Below are positions 38,279-48,808 of a stretch of DNA of 64,000 nucleotides, piece after piece. Source of the stretch: Sipunculus nudus (Eukaryota; Annelida; Sipuncula; Golfingiida; Sipunculidae); the NCBI GenBank assembly GCA_026874595.1, contig CM049320.1, positions 9,799,464 to 9,863,463 on the forward strand, given 5' to 3'. The first letter of the stretch is position 1. Every line of letters starts with the position of its first letter. The notes below the pieces were generated by a model, which made no database searches, had not been told where the DNA came from, and was given only the letters and a program-made list of their open reading frames with translations. Both the position numbers and the translations under genes were made by a program.

Positions 38279-38346
<68 letters not shown>
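38279..38346. repeat. (GA)n microsatellite
   Basis: A GA array of about 68 bases with one AAAG interruption. Confidence 0.95.
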
Positions 38347-38350
<4 letters not shown>

Positions 38351-39099
38351 GGTTGAGCGAGCATTTGTTTAATTGCCCAAGTACAGGAAACCGCAAGAAA
38401 TGCCATGGCTTCGCCTCATGAAACTGATTACCCCTCAACAGTCACCAACACACCGCGCATGTAGAGCCACATTAAGCCGGACTTAGTCCTTCACGTCAAA
38501 AGGTTGTTGTTGACATTCCACCGCGCTCGGTCACAAAGGCCGGAGGATAATGTTACCTTACACAAACATTCACTTAGAGTCGAGCAAGAATTTCCGAGAT
38601 GTCTCGATCTTACAGAGTGTGAACCTTGGCGGCTGCCGGGATGGGCTTCCCGTGTTCTAAATAATGTGTGTTTCTGTGATTTCTTTATAAATACAGAAGT
38701 CCAGTTGGTTTGTTGGTGTGATTACAGTCATATTGTTTTCACAACGGAATAAGTTTGGCCGGCCTGAGCCTTTTTTTCAAATTGTTAATCTAATTATAAA
38801 GCCGCTTTACATGGCGTTTACGTCCAGATAATACATACGTAAATTATTATCAGATTCGCTTCCACTTCTAGATATTTTTTCACTGCTGAAACTGAACGAA
38901 CTGTAATAAGAAATATTTTAAAGAAAAAAAAAACTTAAATTGTAGTGCGTATCGTGTCGAGAAAATATACAAATAACACAAATAGGATGCATGTTTAATT
39001 ATACAAGGAATATTGTTATAAATATGCGCGTGTTGACATATCATAAATAATTGAAATAAAAAAATGTGTTTGAATAACGGTTATGTTGTCAATAATTAA
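38347..39099. other. Region upstream of the PP1-motif gene, no gene called
   Basis: 38,500-38,660 is CG-richer, with an open stretch at 38504-38752 that shows no recognisable family. It might be an upstream non-coding exon of the 39.45-kb gene. The rest is AT-rich. Confidence 0.35.
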
Positions 39100-39452
39100 T
39101 CAGGTGAAAGTGAGGCCGAACGTGTGGGAGTACAAACGTGCGGTGATAAAGTGAGAGCGCAACACGCCACAAGTCCAGGTAGCTGAGTGGGTCACCAACT
39201 TGCGCTGTGGAATGCGATATTACCGTGTAGCGCTATCACAGTGACAGCGGCGGACACGCATTCAAAATTACTCATCGGCATGGAACGAAATTTCTGTGTG
39301 TGTGAGCGCTCAGTGTATGATTTGCCTTGTACTTTGAGCGTGTATAGGAAAACAGGTGAAAAGTGACTGGGCACACGCATTTATGTAGGCGGGGGTTTGA
39401 CGGCAGCCCTGCCCCTCAAGTATACTCACAAGTACATAGTTTCAACGCCAGT
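39100..39452 (+). promoter_or_regulatory. Putative 5' UTR/promoter of the PP1-motif gene, with upstream ORF
   Basis: This is locally CpG-rich sequence just upstream of the 743-residue frame, unlike the AT-rich flanks. It contains an upstream ORF at 39280-39366: ATG with G at -3 and +4, 28 codons, ending at TGA 39364-39366, 86 bases before the main ATG. If transcribed, such an ORF would be expected to limit main-ORF translation. A possible splice donor CAG|GTGAAA lies at 39355/39356, so the uORF could alternatively be a coding first exon. No clear TATA box was seen. Confidence 0.35.
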
Positions 39453-41684
39453 ATGATACATACGTCGCAGATAACAGCCAAGCCCACGACATCGGCCCCG
39501 CATGGCGTGTACGGGCGGTCGGAATATCGATCTACATACCTGCCGCCGCAGGACTTGTTATTTGTCAACACGCCAGTTGCATCAAGCGCCATGACACTTG
39601 CGGAGGGGAGTTACCCGGTGGACCCACTGGTCAGGACTGATGTTACGTCATCGGACGCTATCTGGCGTCACGTATCGTCAGTTCCAGGTGATTATTATTA
39701 CAGTAATAACGGACTACGTCACGCCGTCACCTCACCTGAGGACCTCCATTGTGTATCAGATACAGAGAGTGAACACAGTTGCTCATCAGCGGACACTATG
39801 ATTTTAACTTCTGACGCCCCGGACGTCAGCCCTGAACAGTGTGGATACAACAGTGACAAGCAAGTTTCTTCCAATTTATACCAAAGAAACCCGAAAGCCG
39901 AAAATACCTTAAACAGTTACCCCTCACAGTCAATGGGTCCAAGGCCAAATCATGGGCACAGTTATCGAATCAGTGACGTAGCTACAGGAGTGACGTATAA
40001 AGTATGCACTTCCGGGTCACCATATATTTCCGGGTCATCGGCACCAATTAGTTCGCGTGGATTGACGAATTCATTTGCTCAAGGAAACAATGGCCAACAA
40101 AACTTCGCTCCTTTGAGGGATCCAAGGATATCGTATTTACAACATCATGAATATTCATCATCCCCGCTTCCACATTCACCCGCTAATAAAGTTGTTGATA
40201 ATCATAGTGATGACGGTTATGAATCAAATGACACTAATCTGAGTGTAGAAACTGATTCTACTTCCTCTTCCTCATCCAGAGACTCTGCAGCCTCGGGGCT
40301 TAAATCAATCCTTAAACAACCAGGATCACAGGCTGCCACTAAAAACAGAGTGCGATTTGGCCCAGCTGAGGTCAATGAGTATACGCTCCAACGACAGAAA
40401 AAATCTCCGACTGCTACAAAACATGACCCAACGCCGGTACGAGCAGTTAAAAAGGTGACCGCGCACAACACTGACAAAGGACAAGAAAAAGTTCATTCTT
40501 TGACAGACAGGCTTCTTAAATTAGTAACCGCCGACGATCAGGAACAATCTAGCCCGATAGAGGGCGCCATTGTTGACCAAACCCACATTGGTAACGAATC
40601 GGATAGGTTAACGTCTACCGAGGGAGTTTCGGTCGTAGCAAAACGAACCGATGGCTTAAACCAGGGGCATATGTTCACTAATGTGCAAAAACAAAATGGT
40701 TCTGGATATAAATATTCTGGCACTGAACAGAATGGAGATATTATGAAACAGGATGCCATCACAGCTGGAAATCATAATATAAACAACTATACCAGACCGA
40801 CATTGCATGGAGGTTTTCAGACCCAAGATGCACAAGATAAAATTCCTCCAGTTGATGAGCAGCTCGTAGTTGCCTACGGAAAGGAAGGACTTGATAGAGG
40901 TACGATAGACACAGATGACTACATATCTAGTCAGCAGGTAAAATTTCTCTTGAAGCAACAAAGCACTGTACGCAGGAACGTGCCACGTGACCCCGACTGC
41001 AAACCACCTCATCATTCAAGTCTGACCCAGCTGCCAACAGTTCCAGCTGGGTCACAGGACCAGCTACCCAGATACAACAGCCTAACACAGCTGCCAACAG
41101 GCGGAGGATCACGTGATCAGTTGCTAGGAAACAGAGTGTCCCCTGAAAGATATTTCAAGATGGATGCCTCAGGACCAGTTTTACCAACGCTTCATGAAAG
41201 CCAAGAACAAAAGCCAAACAAAATGAATTTAATTCGACTCACAGCAGAGTTACTTGACCAGCCTCTCCAGCCATCCGACCAATCAGAGCCTGAGTCAGTG
41301 TTACGTGGACACCAAATGTGCCAAAGCAATAGACAACCTCATAATTATGTAAATACATCACGTGATAACAATGGTATCACACAAATTGACCAATCAGCGA
41401 GAACGCGCTACTCCATGGCCAATGACATCTACAGTGTTTCCGGTGTAACCGAGAAAGGATTACAGTCTGTATCCTCTCAACCACGACAGAGGCATAGCTT
41501 TTATGGTACTTATCAAGACCTTGAAAAAATGTATCGCAACATGTCAGCTTCAAGGAATAAGCAACCTCATAGTAACAGTTATTTATTTTCTACGAACGAT
41601 CAGAACAGTGATGGATCGAGTAGGCATGGGAACCAGCGGCAACTACAAGCTTTGTGTACCAGCGACACAGAGAGAACTGGTTGA
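39453..41684 (+). CDS. Large disordered Ser/Thr/Gln-rich protein with SILK and RVxF PP1-docking motifs
   Basis: A 743-residue open frame without introns. The family is not recognised. The start is the first in-frame ATG (A at -3). The same frame is open back to a TGA at 39357 but has no earlier ATG. Composition is polar and low-complexity, with a Ser run (DSTSSSSSRDS) near residue 270, and I see no signal peptide, membrane helix or folded domain. Two linear motifs stand out. SILK is at residues 285-288 (40305-40316). RVRF is at residues 299-302 (40347-40358), inside KNRVRFGP. In known protein phosphatase 1 regulators a [GS]IL[RK] motif just N-terminal to an RVxF motif docks PP1, so a PP1 regulatory or targeting role is inferred. 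A 20-residue imperfect duplication lies at 523-560 (SLTQLPT...DQL twice). Predicted amphipathic stretches are DRLLKLVT and MNLIRLTAELL. It could instead be the terminal exon of a longer gene. Confidence 0.85.
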   Translation: MIHTSQITAKPTTSAPHGVYGRSEYRSTYLPPQDLLFVNTPVASSAMTLAEGSYPVDPLVRTDVTSSDAIWRHVSSVPGDYYYSNNGLRHAVTSPEDLHCVSDTESEHSCSSADTMILTSDAPDVSPEQCGYNSDKQVSSNLYQRNPKAENTLNSYPSQSMGPRPNHGHSYRISDVATGVTYKVCTSGSPYISGSSAPISSRGLTNSFAQGNNGQQNFAPLRDPRISYLQHHEYSSSPLPHSPANKVVDNHSDDGYESNDTNLSVETDSTSSSSSRDSAASGLKSILKQPGSQAATKNRVRFGPAEVNEYTLQRQKKSPTATKHDPTPVRAVKKVTAHNTDKGQEKVHSLTDRLLKLVTADDQEQSSPIEGAIVDQTHIGNESDRLTSTEGVSVVAKRTDGLNQGHMFTNVQKQNGSGYKYSGTEQNGDIMKQDAITAGNHNINNYTRPTLHGGFQTQDAQDKIPPVDEQLVVAYGKEGLDRGTIDTDDYISSQQVKFLLKQQSTVRRNVPRDPDCKPPHHSSLTQLPTVPAGSQDQLPRYNSLTQLPTGGGSRDQLLGNRVSPERYFKMDASGPVLPTLHESQEQKPNKMNLIRLTAELLDQPLQPSDQSEPESVLRGHQMCQSNRQPHNYVNTSRDNNGITQIDQSARTRYSMANDIYSVSGVTEKGLQSVSSQPRQRHSFYGTYQDLEKMYRNMSASRNKQPHSNSYLFSTNDQNSDGSSRHGNQRQLQALCTSDTERTG

Positions 41685-42040
41685 TGCTGGAAGTTTAGTT
41701 CCTCTTTTTCACTGTGGCCATTGCTCATGTGTTCTGTGTACAAATGGCCTATAGGTTATTGTAAATAGCAGATGGATTAATCGTTATAAATGGATCCAAT
41801 TAACTGCCAAAGACAATCTCGAATTGTGACATGAAAGATTCTGTACGGGGTCTGTTCACGTATGTACCAGTTCGCAATAGTTCATGAGTTGTGTGTGTGT
41901 GTGTGTAAATGTAATTTGTAATTATGTAAATATTCAGTCGCGTTCAGCTGAGATATGGATTCTCGGAACATAGTATGATGTTATTTTTGCTCGCTCAATA
42001 TTTCTGAGTTAGAAAATAAAAGTGACATTATTATGATATG
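41685..42040 (+). other. 3' UTR with poly(A) signal of the PP1-motif gene
   Basis: After the TGA stop the sequence is non-coding, with a short GT run at ~41890-41905. A canonical AATAAA at 42015-42020 is the first good polyadenylation signal, which would give a 3' UTR of about 350 bases. Confidence 0.55.
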
Positions 42041-43573
42041 CTGTGTATTACGACATGGTTGTACTTTAGACCATATAAGGCAACAGGTGAGATTACACAA
42101 TATCTAGGTTTAAAGTTGAATGACGTCATCATGGTTGATCCTTGTGGATGAACATGCCAAAACGTGAGTTGAGAGTTTATCAGTATTTTCCATTGGTAGA
42201 CGGGGTACGCTATTTATCCCTGATTTTAAAATCTAAGGCCTCCTTTTCCAGTGGTTTACCTTCTGATATTGTAATATTTATTACATTTTATCATTTGGTT
42301 GAATAGCGGAAGCCTGACTCGAAAACGACAATATTTAAGCTCAGGTCTACATCTGGAGACCCCTCTCAATTTATTGAAAAAGGCCTATGAGTCATTTATT
42401 CAAGGCTATCAGTTGAAAAACAAAGGAAAGTCAGAAAAGTCATAAACAAATTTAAAAATACCACAAGTCAATGGTTATAAAAAGAAAAGTTATTAAGTAT
42501 ATTTAGTTTTGTAGAAGAAGCCTTTGATGAACATGGCTTTTACGCTGAGGGCCCTTACTCCCTCAGCTCCACCTGAATAATTATAAGCGTGACGTAACAG
42601 AAGCCCCATGGGGCATTCTGCGGCATTTATATATGTATTTAAGAAAGGTCCTAACCAGAAATGACGTCACATTGGCATTACAATTTTGCCAAAATGTGAC
42701 TGACTATTGAGAATTGGTATTATACACACGTCAGCGTAGGTGGTTTAATATGCATGTAGCGGAGTTTGACACAAATGAATATAGAGGTGGCCAAAATTCT
42801 TGTGGGATGAAATTGGGAAAACAAGCCAGGCATTCTGCTCGTGACGTGACACCAGTCGCATTGGCATCCATTATCAGATAGCATCAGCAACTTTTAACCT
42901 CTGCCCTGGGGGTTATGTTTTAACAAGCGTTTGTTTGTTTTTCTGATAACAACATAGCTCTAAAAAGTTATAAAAGGATTTTGATGAAATTATATCGGAA
43001 TAACTCGTCAATGCTAAAAGGAACTATTGATTAAATTTGGGCGTGATCCAGATCCAGAGATTTTTTAAGGAAAAGTGCGGCATATGTGATAAAGCCATAT
43101 AGGGGTTATGAGCTGCCTGGTTAAGTTTCCTCCGATGAGATGGCACTCAGGATCAGTATGCTATAACGTTCAGTGATTGTTCCGCTGTGTTTATCACATA
43201 TTTCTGACCACAGTGTTTGGGATAATCGGCTGCCGTGGCGGAGGTCTGCGCTCTCCGAGTGCTTTTCATTTTTAAAATATAGATTTCTAAAAGCATATAT
43301 TGTTAGGATTTTTGTTAATGTTTGCACCAGTATATCTCATAATATACTATGCCAAATTTATTGGTGTTTTATTTTCCAGCATGTTAATATATATATATAT
43401 ATATCAAGTATTTTCCTTCCGCAGTGTACATCATTAAGACATTATTTGTAATGTACCAAACAATTGACAGTGTTATAATATCTGCTTCATATTTTCATGG
43501 ACGCGTGCATCAAAATAATATAATTGTGATACCTGAAAAACAAATTTTCATCATATATATATATATATATGTT

Positions 43574-43604
<31 letters not shown>

Positions 43605-44300
43605 ATGTGTGTGTACACCCACATATATATGCATATATACATAAAATATTTTAGCCCCTATCACAGGCAACGGCTGGACCTGGGTTGTGCTCGTGTTAGT
43701 GAAGGATCCCCTTTACACAGATATGTACCTTTGATGATGTATATGTGATTTTGCATATAGGCATGTATACAATATATTTAGTTACACACATATTTATACA
43801 GAGATACAGTTATATGAATGTTGGTGCTATTATAATTGTACATAAATGTTAAGATAAATTTGCATTTATCTACCAGGTGATATATCTCGTTTATTTAGTG
43901 ATAGCATGACATATTTGAGTTAATTGATATTTTTCAATAAAAAATATATCAAAGCATTGTATTTATCATTCATTTAAGAAACAGAATGAATGTTTTTGCA
44001 AATATGTAGAGGTTACTCAAAAGAGTGTATCACTCTGTGCTAAGCAAAGAAAGTATATGCATGCACAAAACACAGGATACAATTAATATTAAATTGATGG
44101 GCCATGACCCAAGTCTGTCTGCACTCTAATAAAATAGGGTTCTTCGGAGTGGACTGAGGGGGGAACCTTTTAAGGTTCTAGGTTTTCAGATTTTACAATC
44201 AGTAGTTGCTTATCCTTATAAGACAGACGGCCAAACTGGCAACAAAAGGGATCACTGCAAAATTACACACACACACACACACACTCACATATATATTCCT
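42041..44300. other. Intergenic, no gene seen
   Basis: AT-rich, with scattered TGACGTCA-type words (42122 and 42662 regions) and an interrupted (AT)n at ~43553-43610. No coding evidence. Confidence 0.5.
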
Positions 44301-44306
44301 ATATAA

Positions 44307-44309
44307 ATA

Positions 44310-44364
<55 letters not shown>
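44307..44364. repeat. (AT)n microsatellite
   Basis: A TA array of about 58 bases, preceded by a short (CA)n at 44265-44284. Confidence 0.95.
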
Positions 44365-44368
<4 letters not shown>

Positions 44369-45194
44369 ATAAATTATAAAATGGTGGCTGGCTGAATGTA
44401 TATTGGTATAAAAATTAAAAAGAATAATTACATAAATCATTATGATAAACATAGCGATTAAATAGATGAAAAAGAATCATATTATTAAATGTCTGAATAA
44501 AAGACCTTATATTACTATTTGTGTAGTATATAACCCTTACACAAACGCACAAGCATACACACACACATATATATATGTAAATAAACAGTGAGAGTGTGCA
44601 CATGTGTATGTGTGAGCGTCTATACTATATATAATATTCAGGTTCGACGAAGGGTCGATTTGATCGTGTAGTAATGATGGAATAAACAAACACTGGTGCT
44701 GATTTCTAACAGAAGAATTTGACACTTTAAATACAAAATTTGATATTGGATTTGGCCATTATATTTAGTATTAAAATCAATCGTGTTGGAGTGCACTGTC
44801 TGGGTTCTATAAGTTCGGATGTGTATCAGCCAGTCTGAACAAGTGTCCCTGTCTTGAATGAACTGATCATGATCCAGTGTAAGATAATTCTGTGTATGAT
44901 TAAGCATGTCCGTGAATCTTCTTTGATTAGATAAACACATTTGTTTGCTAAGTACCTATTGTAACTAACTGAAGTGCATGCAGAGTCCAAACTGATAACG
45001 ATTAGTATACATATATATATGGTGTGTGGGTATTTGATAGATTGAAAATATCCTGGTCCCGGCAGGAAGCCAGGTATAGATGGTTATATATGCCTTATGA
45101 CGCCACCTGTCGAATGTAATGCAAACTGCTGCAAAAAATGTTGTTCTGCTGTCCATCACCAGCTGTGAGATATGATATGTCGTTTATAATTGTA
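44365..45194. other. Intergenic, no gene seen
   Basis: AT-rich sequence between a microsatellite and the Helitron. No signature recognised. Confidence 0.5.
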
Positions 45195-46145
45195 TCCCCA
45201 GACAAAGTCGGGGGATACTATGTTTTCATACCGGTCCCGCCGCCGCCGCATATAAATTTGTTGGCGCGATATCTCAAAAAATATTTCACGGATCTTTACC
45301 AAACTTGGTATATGTATAGATATGGGTGAGAGGACGACGCTTATTTAAAATGAGGTCATGACCTTCACTAGGAGAGTGTTCTTGACCTTGAATAGGTCCA
45401 ATTTTGGGGAAAATCACACAAATTCTTAAATAGCTCAAGAAATCTTGCATGGATTGATCCCAAAATCAAGTTGATGGAAGATCATGGATAGGGTTGTCAT
45501 GTTCAAGAAACTGGTGGCGCCACCTATTATTCTTTACTTGTTTTCGTGCCGTTTAATACCACCAAAATTGCTACTTGACAGTACTGTGAGCATTATAAGT
45601 CAAAAACTAATGGACAGATTTCTTTAATATAATGCATATACATAGATATGGGTTATGGGATGATGTTTATTTAAATTGGGGTCATGACCTTTCCTATGAG
45701 AGTGGCCTTGACCTTGAATATTGCCATATATGGTGAAAATTACACAAAATCATTAATATCTCAATAAGGGATGCATGGATTGGTCCAAAAATCAACTTGA
45801 CCGAAGATCTTGCATAGTGTTGTCATGTACTGGAAACTGATAGCGCCACCTGTTATTCTTTTACTTGTTTTCGTGAAGTTTAATACCCCATCATTGCCAC
45901 TTAACAGTACTGTGAGCATTATAAGTCAAAAACTAATGGACAGATTTCTTTCATATTATGCATATAGAAAGACATGGGTTAGGGGATGATGTATAGTGAA
46001 ATAGGGTCATGACCACACCTTTTCTATGAGTGTGGTCTGATATTAATTGTTGCTGAAGATGGGGGGCCTATTCTTAAAGGGGGGGGGGGGGGGTGATTAA
46101 TTGTCTGGGGTTACTATGGCACCTGCGGTGCCAAGAAATATCTAG
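45195..46145 (+). mobile_element. Non-autonomous Helitron with internal tandem repeats
   Basis: The 5' end is TCCCC directly after A (45194). The 3' end is a perfect hairpin GGCACC-TGC-GGTGCC (46118-46132), 9 bases, then CTAG (46142-46145), followed by T. TC at the 5' end, a hairpin about 10 bases before CTRR, insertion between A and T, and no terminal inverted repeats or target duplication are the Helitron hallmarks. The 5' end also carries a hairpin CCCCAGAC/GTCGGGG. The interior holds about 2.5 tandem copies of a ~326-bp unit marked by GATATGGGT (near 45321, 45646 and 45972), GGTCATGACC and TGGCGCCACCT-like words. A G15 run lies at 46079. There is no Rep-helicase frame. Confidence 0.85.
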
Positions 46146-46955
46146 TTATCCTTCATTTTCATATGTTATAAGCAAAGGATTCGTCCATTTGAAGCCTCCC
46201 GTAATGATTCTGATTTAAAAGGTCCAATCGGTTTTGACACGTGTCTTAACTACTTTTAGTAATTAGTTTTTAAGAACCTTTTTATTCTTTGTTAATCCAG
46301 TCTTTCCATGATTGTTCTTTGCGCTTCCAGTTTGGTGAGAGTTTATCATGTTCAGTTTTACGTCTCATCATTGTGGCTCTGTGATATGCATTTCTGTATC
46401 TGTCTGCTTAATCCTCAAATCCCAGAGGACATCAATCTTGCACAGGTAAGCTGATGTTCAGTTTACGCTGGTGTAGACTTACTACATACCTATAGCTAAC
46501 GGCACAAAACGCAAAATTCAGCGCTGCTTTTTTATATTAATCCCGCCTCCCCAACTACCGAATTTTTATTGTCGGATTTTTTTTTTAACCAGCCGGATAA
46601 TGTACAAGTCTCCCCAGCCGTTATTACCCGCGATCCTATATACTGATTTTTCCTGCAGATCAACAGGTGTCTCCGGTCATTTTGATCAATTCTAATTTCG
46701 TCTCCAGGATTTTTATTGGGATTATGAAGAAATGATGACAAGGAGGAAAGGTAGATGTAAATCAGCCATCTTTTTTTCGGTTCCGTCATCACATCAACCG
46801 AATTTTCAAGATTGTTATCCTATTTCGATTTTTCCTGCTGGATTTTAAAAAAAATCCGGCCCGAAAACACCCTAACCTCTACCGATCATACCGATTATTC
46901 TGGCCAGTGAAAACTCGGACGGAATAATTGGTAGATGGGAGGACGGCTGAAAGCG

Positions 46956-46957
<2 letters not shown>
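46146..46957. other. Intergenic, no gene seen
   Basis: Non-coding. CCGGATTTT/AAAATCCGG words recur at 46570-46860 in both orientations, but no element ends were found. Confidence 0.4.

Positions 46958-46959
<2 letters not shown>

Positions 46960-47033
<74 letters not shown>
46960..47033. repeat. (AT)n microsatellite
   Basis: An uninterrupted AT array of about 74 bases. Confidence 0.95.
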
Positions 47034-47036
<3 letters not shown>

Positions 47037-48774
47037 TTCCGTGATTCTTTTGATCAAAAAGGAATGGGCACACGCCCCTTGCCCCTCTTAATCCGTCCCA
47101 GAACCCTCCCTACCTAACATCATTGTGCCATATACGTACCTAATATCAAGGAGAAAATCCTGCATGGATATAGCCATATTGTCCAATTAATCAGGGTGGG
47201 GGGGGGGGGGGTATGGGTACAGCCTGATACTAAACATTTGACGTCCCGTATATCATACTGATTTGGCAATTGTAATAATAGTTGTAAAGCATTAAGCAGG
47301 AGTACCCGTGCATGACGATACAGACACGGTCACGGTACAGTTATTAGTTTTCTGGCTCACTTCGTAAATATAAATCCGTTCAATCAATGCATTGTAAAGG
47401 TGGCGGTGCATGGGGTAGGGGTGTGATAACAAAGCTGTAGTCCTTCCAACCTACCCTGTGTGTGACATCGCATGCAACATTTATGATAAGGTTTTCTCTG
47501 TTTAAAAAAGGGTCATACAGAGGTCAATTTTCTTATGTTTGCGTTCTTTCATTTGCAACAATTTTTAGACAGAAAGAGATCGTCCCGAGGACATTATTTC
47601 CGAATTTCACATAAATTAGAACACAGATTTAATCAAAATTCCTAATAAACGATTATTGAGTTATATATATTTATTTTTGTCGCAAAAAGGCACTTTTTTC
47701 ACCCCTTCTCAGTTTTCATTTTTTATCTCAACTTTAAAACGTCTTGATTTGAATATAAAAAACGTTACATAATTTAATTTTACTGCATTTCTATGTCAAA
47801 TTCTAAATACATGTATTTACAAAACCAGTGTGCCAACACTATCTGGCATATCCGTCCCTTTTCTAATTTTTTAATACGCCCTTGCTGTTTTTTTTTTTTT
47901 TTTTTTCGTGCATGGTCTCACATTTAACTGTCCATGTAACATTAAGTCTAATGATAAACTGTAAGTATTAGATATAAGACTGAAAACCTATACACTCATA
48001 CAGAGAACCTTATGGATACCTATTAAAATGTAATGTTTTCAAAGTAGATGTTAGTCATCGTAAAATCATTTAACGTGTCAAGACTGATAGACAGCGACGA
48101 ATACTACAAGCACACTATGCTTGAGAGTAGCCGCTGACGGGGACGCAACAGTTTTCGAAGTCTGTTGTGTCGCCGTCCCACCAAATTATAGCACGAAACG
48201 ATCTGTACTCTAAGAAAGGAAATTGAATAAACATATTTTTTATGGTTGTAACATACCAATGTTCACATTATGTTTAATGTTGAAATGCCTGCAAAAAAAT
48301 AACCATTCTGGAAAGCATGAAGCACCCGTAACATTAAATAGATGGTTTGTTTTTCCAGAGAAAATTGAAGCATTAACAACCCAGTAGACATCTTGCAGTT
48401 GGCGGCAGTCCTGTATAATGCATCAGGTCTGTGTACTATCATTTACATATATTTTCACTTCCTGGGTGGAAATAGTGCTGTGTATAGGACAGTAGTTATT
48501 CAACTGGTCAAATATTAAATATAAGGAAATGTACTGAACATTGATCAATGGAAATGTGTTAAATCGCACATTTGTCAATGTGTATGGGGTGTTATAATCA
48601 CAGTTAACTGCAGGGGCAATCTATGGACTCCACATTGCATCAGTCATAAAAAAAATAAAGCAATTGAGGAGTGCATTCATATGGGCTAGCTGGAGAGGAA
48701 ATGAGCTAGAGGTACTTGCAAACTTTAGTACGAACAAACTTGAATACCCAACGAATCAAGAAGTTTCGTCCTGT

Positions 48775-48808
<34 letters not shown>

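Noticed and set aside
39363-39452. Start of the PP1-motif protein at 39363
   Set aside because: The first codon there is GTG. The first in-frame ATG is 39453, with A at -3.
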